Of a stretch of 11,778 nucleotides of DNA, positions 5,894 through 11,778 are shown one piece after another. The stretch lies in contig WVXJ01000148.1 of NCBI GenBank assembly GCA_011773575.1, positions 8,174-19,951 on the forward strand. The letters are read 5' to 3'. The translations under genes were made by a program, and so were the position numbers. The notes beneath the pieces are model-generated. The model worked only from the letters and a program-made list of their open reading frames with translations, was not told where the DNA came from and did not search any database. Position 1 is the first letter of the stretch; each line of letters begins with the position of its first letter. The stretch comes from Armatimonadota bacterium (GTDB taxonomy: Bacteria; Armatimonadota; Hebobacteria; Hebobacterales; WVXJ01).

Positions 5894-6532
5894 TTGTCAG
5901 AAGCAAATAGTTTCAACAAAAAAGATCCCTACTTCCCCGCTTTGACCAAGGCGCGGGAGACTTTGCGCATGCGGAACCTGCCTCCGGCTGAAATCGCCCG
6001 CCTGGCGGGGGTCGAGTTTGAAGAAAAAACCGGCGCCTCGGGCAGATGGGTATTCCCCGCCCTGGGGCACGACTGGCAGGTATCCTGGCCGGAATTAACC
6101 GTTCTTCGCGAGGGCCGTGCGGTCCCCGACGCCGCAGGCCAGATCGTAATCCTCAACTACCTCGCCTGTGCCGACGGCAGGCCTTTGTCTGATGAGTGGG
6201 TGCCTTGGAATGTCTTTGCGGTGGGGAATATGACCTTAAGTCGCGACAGGCCGGGATATTTGCCGCCCTTAACGGAGTATTTCGGCAACAACCTTGCTGC
6301 CTTTAAGAATGCTTGTGAGAAACTGGACGGCCGACCTGCCGATTTTGGCGACGCGGCATACATCTTCAATGCTTTCCCGCGCATTCCCCTCCTGGTCGTC
6401 TATTCCGCCGGCGACGAGGAAATACCCGCCGCCTCCGCCGTCCTCTTCGACCGCAGTGCGTCCGGCTATCTGCCTGCGGAAGATTTGAGCGGGCTGGTGA
6501 ACTGGATTGTAGAAGCAGTGGCGGACCTCTAG
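5894..6532 (+). CDS. DUF3786-family protein
   Basis: This 212-residue soluble protein has no signal peptide or membrane segment. It matches my memory of DUF3786: an N-terminal helix (PALTKARETLRMRNLPPAEIARLAGV), a beta-rich middle ending in ILNYLACADGRPLSDEWVPW (85-105), LPPLTEYFGNNLAAFKNACEKLDGRPADFGDAAY (123-156) and a C-terminal VYSAGDEEIPAASAVLFDRSASGYLPAEDLSGL (169-201). The family is widespread in anaerobes and has no established function. The start is TTG at 5894 because an in-frame TAA lies at 5882 and the next ATG would remove 25 conserved-looking residues. The ribosome binding site is weak (AAGTAAG). It is a single-gene unit, divergent from the PD40 gene and convergent with the transketolase gene. 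Confidence 0.8.
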   Translation: MSEANSFNKKDPYFPALTKARETLRMRNLPPAEIARLAGVEFEEKTGASGRWVFPALGHDWQVSWPELTVLREGRAVPDAAGQIVILNYLACADGRPLSDEWVPWNVFAVGNMTLSRDRPGYLPPLTEYFGNNLAAFKNACEKLDGRPADFGDAAYIFNAFPRIPLLVVYSAGDEEIPAASAVLFDRSASGYLPAEDLSGLVNWIVEAVADL

Positions 6533-6657
6533 GCTCTCAGCAGAAGCTCCCGCTTCTGTCCAACCGTAAGTTCTTTCTCCGCGTTCTCCGCGGGCTCTGC
6601 GGTGAGACTTACCCTCCCAGGCTCAGCGCGGCCCTTCGGCTTCGCTCAGGATCACAC
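6533..6657. repeat. Convergent spacer with hairpin and dispersed-repeat-like segments
   Basis: A 7-bp hairpin CAGAAGC-tccc-GCTTCTG occupies 6541-6558. It is followed by a CTCCGCG/CTCTGCGGTGA-rich stretch (6571-6605) and a segment containing CCCTTCGGCTTCGCTCAGGA (6632-6651). The last two resemble short strings that recur between genes in many environmental genomes. No hairpin here has a T-run, so I see no standard intrinsic terminator for either converging gene. Confidence 0.4.
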
Positions 6658-7590
6658 TTAACTAAGCCCAAGCGCGGCCTCGGCGATATCCTGCGGGTTC
6701 ATCTCGTATTTCTCCAGCAATTCCGCCGGTTTACCGCTTTCGCCGAAGCAGTCTTTGAGGCCGATGCGGGCCATAGAGGTGGGACATTCTTCGCCCAAGA
6801 CTTCGGCCACCGCGCTCCCCAGGCCGCCGATGATGGAATGTTCCTCCGCGGTTACCACTCTGCCGCAGGTGCGGGCGGCATCTACTACCGCGGCGCGGTC
6901 GAGGGGCTTGATGGTGGACATGTTGATTACCGTAGCCGACCAGTCCGCCTTCTCTTTCAGAATATCAGCCGCTTGCAGACAGGCGTCCACCATGATCCCA
7001 CAGCCGATGAGGGCGACATCTTTGCCCTCTCTCAACTTGGCGGCGCGGCCTATTTCGAAGCGGTAATCCCCATCGAACAACACCGGAACCGGCATTCTCC
7101 CCAGCCGTATGTAGACCGGTCCCTTAAGGGCGGCGGCGGCGGGCACGGCCAGTTTCATTTCCACGGCATCGGCCGGCACCAGGATAGTCATTCCGGGGAT
7201 CGCCCGCATTAGGGCGAGATCTTCATTCATCTGATGTGAAGCGCCGTCCTCCCCCACTGTTATGCCGGCGTGGCTGCCGCCGATTTTTACATTGGTTTGG
7301 GCATAGCCGACCACAAGGCGCACCTGTTCCCAGGCGCGGCCTGTACAGAAAACGGCGAAAGAAGAAGCGAAGGGAATCTTGCCGGAAACCGCGAAACCCG
7401 CGGCGGCGCCGATCATATCCGCCTCCGCCACACCGAAATTGAAGAAGCGATCCGGGAACTCCTTAGCGAAGAGCGCGCTCATGGTGGATTTGGAAAGGTC
7501 GGCTTCCAGCACAACCACATCAGGATTCGCGCGGCCCAACTCCACCAGGGCCTCTCCATATGCCTTGCGGGTCGCTATATTGTCAGACAT
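6658..7590 (-). CDS. Transketolase, C-terminal subunit (split type)
   Basis: This 310-residue protein corresponds to the pyrimidine-binding and C-terminal domains of transketolase, which moves two-carbon ketol units between sugar phosphates with thiamine diphosphate. It has VVVLEADLSKST, RFFNFGVAEADMIGAAAGFA with the ThDP-activating glutamate (E56), ASSFAVF, GEDGASHQ (113-120) with the conserved His119, and the C-terminal fold from about residue 188 (DVALIGCGIMVDACLQAA, STIKPLD, VVTAEEHSIIGGLGSAVAEVL). The diphosphate-binding N-terminal half (GDG...N motif) is missing, as in two-gene transketolases, where it is a separate subunit. Here the gene upstream is carB, so the partner is not adjacent on that side, nor downstream. 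An in-frame ATG at 7644 is possible, but the start at 7590 has GGGAGGAGA upstream. 1-deoxyxylulose-5-phosphate synthase-like function is less likely. Confidence 0.92.
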   Translation of the reverse strand: MSDNIATRKAYGEALVELGRANPDVVVLEADLSKSTMSALFAKEFPDRFFNFGVAEADMIGAAAGFAVSGKIPFASSFAVFCTGRAWEQVRLVVGYAQTNVKIGGSHAGITVGEDGASHQMNEDLALMRAIPGMTILVPADAVEMKLAVPAAAALKGPVYIRLGRMPVPVLFDGDYRFEIGRAAKLREGKDVALIGCGIMVDACLQAADILKEKADWSATVINMSTIKPLDRAAVVDAARTCGRVVTAEEHSIIGGLGSAVAEVLGEECPTSMARIGLKDCFGESGKPAELLEKYEMNPQDIAEAALGLS

Positions 7591-7598
7591 TCCGGCAG

Positions 7599-7607
7599 TC
7601 TCCTCCC
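7599..7607 (-). promoter_or_regulatory. Ribosome binding site of the transketolase subunit
   Basis: GGGAGGAGA on the minus strand lies eight bases before the ATG at 7590. It decides against the 18-codon longer start at 7644, whose extra residues fall in the palindromic spacer and do not look like transketolase. Confidence 0.7.
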
Positions 7608-7626
7608 GATAACCTATAACACTTAA

Positions 7627-7660
7627 TACGATGGCAGGAGGCAAACCTCCTGCCCTACGA
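7627..7660. repeat. Small palindromic element flanked by TACGA direct repeats
   Basis: A perfect 9-bp inverted repeat, GGCAGGAGG-caaa-CCTCCTGCC (7633-7654), lies between carB and the transketolase gene. On both sides, one base away, is the same pentamer TACGA (7627-7631 and 7656-7660). This looks like a REP-like palindrome or tiny inserted element with a target duplication. There is no T-run, so it is not a typical terminator. It could stabilise or process the carB 3' end. Confidence 0.5.
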
Positions 7661-7695
7661 ATCTTGAGAAACGCGGGAGGCTCATATCTGTACTG

Positions 7696-10600
7696 TTAAG
7701 GAGTGGGTCCGCTCTCCGCGCTTTTGGCGGGAAAGGTTTCCCCGGTCTTCTTTTTCCGGTGGCGGGCTCGCGGTTTGGCGGAGGCGGGTTTGGGTGGGCC
7801 GGCGGCTTCTTCCTGGACATAATCACTGATGGCGCGGCAGGAAATGGAGTCTCCTTCCTTTCGAGCGGAAAGGGCTTGCAGCAATGCCCTGGCTGTATCC
7901 AGAGAAGTAAGACAGGGCAGACTGTGTTCCACTGAGGCGCGGCGGATGCGCGCTCCTTCTCTCTCCTCCGCGGGGCGGTGTTTGGAGAGTGTATTGACCA
8001 AGAAGTTTACATTCCCCTCACGGATGCAATCGAGCACATTCGGCTCGCCCTCACGGATCTTCTTTGTCAGTATGTTCTCCAACCCTTGAGAAGAGAGGTA
8101 TTTGGAGGTGCCTCCCGTGGCGTACACGCGATAGCCCATGCGGGCGAATTCTCTCACCAATTCATGCGCCTCCGGCTTGTCCCGGTCCGCAATGGTGGCA
8201 AGGAGTCCGCCTTTCTTCGGCACTTCCATTCCGGAGGCGACCATCGCCTTATATAGAGCAAGCGGATACTCCGGGTCAACGCCCATGATTTCGCCGGTTG
8301 ATTTCATCTCCGGCCCCAGAGAGACTTCCACCTCGGTAAGTTTGGCAAAGGAGAATACGGGGGCCTTCACCGCATAATAGGGGCGAACGGGGTGCAGCCC
8401 GGGCGTATAGCCCAACTCCTTGAGACCTCGGCCCAGCATGATCTTGGTGGCGACATTCACCATGGGTATTCCGGTTACTTTCGACAGATAGGGAACCGTG
8501 CGGCTGGCGCGGGGGTTCACCTCAAGGACGAATACGGAGTCATTCTCATCAACCACGAATTGGATATTGAGCAGGCCGCGGATATTCAACGCCCGACAGA
8601 TTTGGCAGGCGTATTCCACCATCGTGTCACATACGTTCTGTGACAGTGTGACCGGAGGGTATACGGCCATGGAATCACCGGAGTGGACTCCGGCGCGTTC
8701 GATATGCTCCATGATGCCGGGGATGAGAATATCCTGGCCGTCGGAGATACAGTCAACCTCGGCCTCTTTGCCCACGACATATTTGTCCACCAACACGGGA
8801 TGGCCGGGCGACACATCCGCGGCATAGTGCATGTACGAGCGCAGATCCTGCAGGGAATAACAGATTTCCATGGCCCGCCCTCCCAGAACATAGGAGGGTC
8901 TCACCAGCACCGGATAGCCGGTTTTTTCGGCGGTCTCTTCAGCCTGTTCAAGCGAGGTTACCGCTTTTCCGGGGGGGCGGGGGATTCCCAATTCCGCCAC
9001 CACCTGGTCGAATCTGTCCCGGTCTTCCGCCCGGTCAATATCTTCAAAGGAGGTTCCGAGGATGGGAATTCCGTTGCGGTGGAGCGGCTCGGCGAGGTTG
9101 ATGGCGGTCTGCCCTCCGAACTGCACGACCACTCCCTCCGGCTCTTGATCTTGGATAAGGTTCAAGACATCCTCTTCGGTGAGTGGTTCAAAGAAGAGTT
9201 TGTCGGAGGTATCGAAATCGGTGGAGACCGTCTCCGGGTTGTTGTTGATGATGATGGATTCATAACCCTCTTCCCGCAGGGCCCATACGGAATGTACGGA
9301 GCAGTAATCGAACTCGATTCCCTGACCGATACGGATGGGGCCGCCGCCAAGCACGACGACTCGCTTCTTCTCACCAATGCGAGATTCGTTCTCCTCCTCA
9401 TAACAGGAGTAGTAATAGGGCGTTGCGGCCTCGAACTCTGCGGCACAGGTATCCACCATCTTGTAGGTTGGAATGATTCCCAAGGCGCGGTGGTACTGGC
9501 GCACCTTCGCCTCCGGCATTCCCGACAGAGCCCCGATATAGCGGTCGGAGAAGCCCACCTTCTTGGCGCGGCGCAAGAGCGCTTCGGTGAGGCCGTCAGC
9601 ACCGGCGCGCTCGATCTCTTTCTCAAGCTCAATCAAACCCTTGATCTTGCGCAGGAACCACGGATCTACGCTGCTGAGTTGAAAGATCTCCTCCACCATC
9701 ATACCGCGGCGAAGCGCCTCACATATGGCGAAGAGCCGCTCATCTGTGGGCTCACGCAGACATTCCTCGATTTCCATATCGCTCCAGCGGTCCATGTCTT
9801 TGGCCCGCAATCCATAGATTCCGATCTCCAGGGAGCGGATCGCCTTCATCAGCGCGCCTTCGAAATTGCGGTCAATCGCCATCACCTCTCCGGTGGCCTT
9901 CATCTGGGTGCCGACGCGGCGGTCACCGCCGGGGAACTTGTCGAAGGGCCAGCGGGGAATCTTTACCACGACATAGTCAAGAGCGGGCTCGAAACAGGCG
10001 AGGGTCTTTTCGGTAACCGCGTTGGGAATCTCGTCCAAATGCAACCCCACGGCAATCTTCGACGCCACGCGGGCGATAGGATAGCCGGTGGCCTTGGAGG
10101 CGAGCGCGGAGGAACGGCTGACGCGAGGATTCACCTCAATTACATAATACTCCATGGAATTGGGATCGAGGGCGAACTGGACATTACAGCCGCCTTCGAT
10201 GCCCAGCGCCCTGATGATCTTCAATGAGGCGGTGCGGAGCATCTGGTATTCTTTGTCGGAGAGGGTCTGGCTGGGAGCGATGACGATGGAGTCTCCGGTA
10301 TGCACCCCCATGGCGTCAATATTCTCCATGTTGCATATGGTGATACAGTTGTCCGCCCCGTCCCGCATCACCTCATACTCTATTTCCTTCCAACCGACGA
10401 CACACTGCTCCAACAGGATCTGGTTGATCATGGACATATGTAATCCGCGGTCGGCGATTTCTTCGAGTTGGGTCTCATCATAGGCGATACCGCCGCCGGT
10501 GCCGCCGAGGGTGTAGGCGGGACGGATGATAACGGGAAAGCCCAGTTGCTGAGCCACTTTCTTTGCCTCCGCCACGGAAGTGACGATCTCACTGCCGGGG

Positions 10601-11028
10601 ATGGGCTCACCGATCTCCCGCATTGTGGTTCGGAATGCCTCGCGGTCCTCCGCCCGGGTAATCGCTTCCAAAGGCGTGCCCAACAATTCCACTCCATAAC
10701 GATCGAGGATGCCCGCACGGGCGAGTTGGGTGGCCAGATTCAGGCCGGTCTGCCCTCCTAATGTCGGGAGTAAACCCTGGGGCTTCTCCTGTGCAATTAT
10801 CCTCTCTGCGAATTCCAGATTGAGCGGCTCCACATAGACCCTGTCCGCCATATTCGTATCGGTCATGATGGTGGCGGGATTGGAGTTTACCAGCACTACC
10901 TCGATGCCCTCTTCACGAAGCGCCTTGCAGGCTTGAGTGCCGGCGTAGTCGAACTCCGCCGCCTGACCTATTACGATAGGCCCGGAGCCAATCACCATTA
11001 CTCGTTTCAAATCTGAACGTTTCGGCAT
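7696..11028 (-). CDS. carB: Carbamoyl-phosphate synthase large subunit
   Basis: This 1110-residue protein makes carbamoyl phosphate from bicarbonate, ammonia (channelled from CarA) and two ATP, for pyrimidines and arginine. It shows the duplicated carboxyphosphate and carbamate synthetase halves: GSGPIVIGQAAEFDYAG (14-30) and GGGPIRIGQGIEFDYCSVH (561-579), ATP-grasp domains at about 128-335 and 668-860 (IRPAYTLGGTGGG; VRPSYVLGGRAM; VIEVNPRVSRSSAL; VLEVNPRASRTVPYLSK), the oligomerisation domain between them (about 420-550), and the C-terminal MGS-like allosteric domain (about 940-1055) with VYATGGTSKYL (968-978). E. coli CarB has 1073 residues; the excess here is mainly a Lys/Arg/Pro-rich tail (about 1075-1110) likely to be disordered. 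The ATG has TAGGAG five bases upstream. It follows carA by 59 bases on the same strand, so carA-carB form an operon, probably read on into the transketolase gene 105 bases further. Confidence 0.98.
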   Translation of the reverse strand: MPKRSDLKRVMVIGSGPIVIGQAAEFDYAGTQACKALREEGIEVVLVNSNPATIMTDTNMADRVYVEPLNLEFAERIIAQEKPQGLLPTLGGQTGLNLATQLARAGILDRYGVELLGTPLEAITRAEDREAFRTTMREIGEPIPGSEIVTSVAEAKKVAQQLGFPVIIRPAYTLGGTGGGIAYDETQLEEIADRGLHMSMINQILLEQCVVGWKEIEYEVMRDGADNCITICNMENIDAMGVHTGDSIVIAPSQTLSDKEYQMLRTASLKIIRALGIEGGCNVQFALDPNSMEYYVIEVNPRVSRSSALASKATGYPIARVASKIAVGLHLDEIPNAVTEKTLACFEPALDYVVVKIPRWPFDKFPGGDRRVGTQMKATGEVMAIDRNFEGALMKAIRSLEIGIYGLRAKDMDRWSDMEIEECLREPTDERLFAICEALRRGMMVEEIFQLSSVDPWFLRKIKGLIELEKEIERAGADGLTEALLRRAKKVGFSDRYIGALSGMPEAKVRQYHRALGIIPTYKMVDTCAAEFEAATPYYYSCYEEENESRIGEKKRVVVLGGGPIRIGQGIEFDYCSVHSVWALREEGYESIIINNNPETVSTDFDTSDKLFFEPLTEEDVLNLIQDQEPEGVVVQFGGQTAINLAEPLHRNGIPILGTSFEDIDRAEDRDRFDQVVAELGIPRPPGKAVTSLEQAEETAEKTGYPVLVRPSYVLGGRAMEICYSLQDLRSYMHYAADVSPGHPVLVDKYVVGKEAEVDCISDGQDILIPGIMEHIERAGVHSGDSMAVYPPVTLSQNVCDTMVEYACQICRALNIRGLLNIQFVVDENDSVFVLEVNPRASRTVPYLSKVTGIPMVNVATKIMLGRGLKELGYTPGLHPVRPYYAVKAPVFSFAKLTEVEVSLGPEMKSTGEIMGVDPEYPLALYKAMVASGMEVPKKGGLLATIADRDKPEAHELVREFARMGYRVYATGGTSKYLSSQGLENILTKKIREGEPNVLDCIREGNVNFLVNTLSKHRPAEEREGARIRRASVEHSLPCLTSLDTARALLQALSARKEGDSISCRAISDYVQEEAAGPPKPASAKPRARHRKKKTGETFPAKSAESGPTP

Positions 11029-11087
11029 TCGAACTCCTAACTATGAATATCAGTCCAAAACGCGGCGCAACGCCCACCGCTCATTGC
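11029..11087 (-). promoter_or_regulatory. carA-carB intercistronic spacer with carB ribosome binding site
   Basis: The 59-base gap carries AGGAG (plus-strand 11034-11038) five bases before the carB ATG. I see no terminator in it, which agrees with cotranscription. Confidence 0.5.
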
Positions 11088-11778
11088 TCAACTCTGCTTT
11101 CCGCCGGTTGATTTCACCACTTCCACGAATTTCTTGAAGGAATTGTGGTTATCCAGCGGCCCCGGGCAGGCCTCCGGGTGATACTGGAGCGACATTGCCG
11201 GGAAGGAGCGATGGTGCACGGCCTCCACGGTGGAATCATTGAGATTTATCTGGGAAACCTCCAAGCCGGTGCCTTTCAGGCTGTCCGGGTCTGCCGCAAA
11301 ACCGTGATTCTGGGAGGTGATATAGACTTTGCCGGTCTCCAAATCTTTCACGGGATGATTGCCTCCGCGATGGCCGAACTTCAGTTTATAAGTCTTCGCG
11401 CCTACGGCAAGTGCCAGCAGATGCTGGCCTAAACACACGCCCATGACGGGGACTTTGTCTATAAGCCCGCGCACAGTCTCAACCCCTTTCTCCAGCAGTT
11501 CCGGGTTTCCCGGACCGGGAGAAAGCACTATTCCATCTGGACGAAAGCCGAGCACTTCTTCCGCGCTGAAGGAATAAGGAAGCACGACCACCTCACAGCC
11601 GAGGTCGCTGAGACTGCGAAGGATGTTGCGTTTGGTGCCATAATCAATCACTGCGATACGAGGGCCCTCGCTGAAGACCAATTCCGTCTGCGGAGCGGCC
11701 TGGCGGCCGCCCTGACTCCATTGATAAGGACTAGATGTGCTAACCTCATCTATGAAATTGATGGTGGTGTAATTAGGT
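11088..11778 (-). CDS. carA: Carbamoyl-phosphate synthase small (glutaminase) subunit, C-terminal part
   Basis: Coding runs in frame from the right edge to the TGA at 11088-11090 (229 complete codons); the N-terminal third and start lie outside the window. The visible part begins in the linker with the typical CarA sequence DEVSTSSPYQW, then GPRIAVIDYGTKRNILRSL and the class I glutamine amidotransferase domain. This domain has SPGPGNP, the nucleophile Cys in PVMGVCLGQHLLALA (Cys codon 11433-11435), KFGHRGGNHPV, ITSQNHGFA and the catalytic His and Glu in LQYHPEACPGP. The subunit hydrolyses glutamine and passes ammonia to CarB. A TTG at 11681 is an internal codon, not the gene start. One oddity: the residues after Cys-Leu-Gly are Gln-His, where the family usually has His-Gln. 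Confidence 0.97.
   Translation of the reverse strand, partial: PNYTTINFIDEVSTSSPYQWSQGGRQAAPQTELVFSEGPRIAVIDYGTKRNILRSLSDLGCEVVVLPYSFSAEEVLGFRPDGIVLSPGPGNPELLEKGVETVRGLIDKVPVMGVCLGQHLLALAVGAKTYKLKFGHRGGNHPVKDLETGKVYITSQNHGFAADPDSLKGTGLEVSQINLNDSTVEAVHHRSFPAMSLQYHPEACPGPLDNHNSFKKFVEVVKSTGGKQS

Noticed and set aside
6541..6558. Hairpin after the DUF3786 gene as an intrinsic terminator
   Set aside because: The 7-bp stem has no T-run on either strand.
8683..10227. A 514-codon open frame on the plus strand inside carB
   Set aside because: It is antisense to fully conserved CarB sequence, and its product resembles no family.
1..11778. CRISPR array, prophage, insertion sequence or defence island
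   Set aside because: No spaced direct repeats of CRISPR type, transposase, integrase, phage structural, nuclease or toxin-like reading frame was seen; the genes are mainly housekeeping or polysaccharide-related.

Overview
The window (about 57% G+C by eye) is ordinary bacterial chromosome with tightly packed genes, several GTG or TTG starts, clear Shine-Dalgarno sites and no phage, plasmid, transposase, CRISPR or stable-RNA gene. The mix of a two-gene-type (split) transketolase, a DUF3786 protein, a uroporphyrinogen-decarboxylase-like protein outside true HemE, and a secreted PD40-type propeller protein fits an uncultured, possibly anaerobic bacterium of an environmental phylum. I cannot assign a phylum from the sequence alone.

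Layout, left to right. (1) 1-1647, minus strand: the start of an exopolysaccharide operon. A membrane polyprenyl-phosphate sugar-1-phosphate transferase (307-1647) is followed by the first 82 codons of a Wza-type polysaccharide export protein that runs off the left edge (1-248). (2) 1648-1950: a divergent control region. It carries a promoter-like site for ftsY and, on the minus strand, a strong intrinsic terminator with a competing hairpin inside the leader of the sugar transferase gene, which looks like an attenuator. (3) 1951-3950, plus strand: ftsY (SRP receptor) overlapping a UroD-superfamily gene by a GTGA junction, so the two are probably translationally coupled. (4) 4008-4034: a perfect palindromic terminator serving both converging units. 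(5) 4073-5764, minus strand: a secreted repeat protein with about twelve PD40/WD40-like blades. (6) 5894-6532, plus strand: a DUF3786 protein with a TTG start. (7) 6533-6657: a short convergent spacer made of hairpin and dispersed-repeat-like pieces. (8) 6658-11778, minus strand: carA (C-terminal 229 codons, start beyond the right edge), carB (complete, with a basic C-terminal tail), then a stand-alone C-terminal half of transketolase without its N-terminal partner in the window.

How they work together: carA and carB make the two subunits of carbamoyl-phosphate synthase for pyrimidine and arginine synthesis. The sugar transferase and Wza-like protein start and export a surface polysaccharide. 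FtsY brings SRP-ribosome complexes to the membrane. The UroD-like, PD40 and DUF3786 genes have no assigned function. I found no convincing new multi-gene system. The items most worth a second look are the leader attenuator, the ftsY/UroD-like coupling, the orphan transketolase half, the reordered CLGQH nucleophile motif in CarA, the multi-blade propeller protein and a small palindromic element flanked by direct repeats at 7627-7660.
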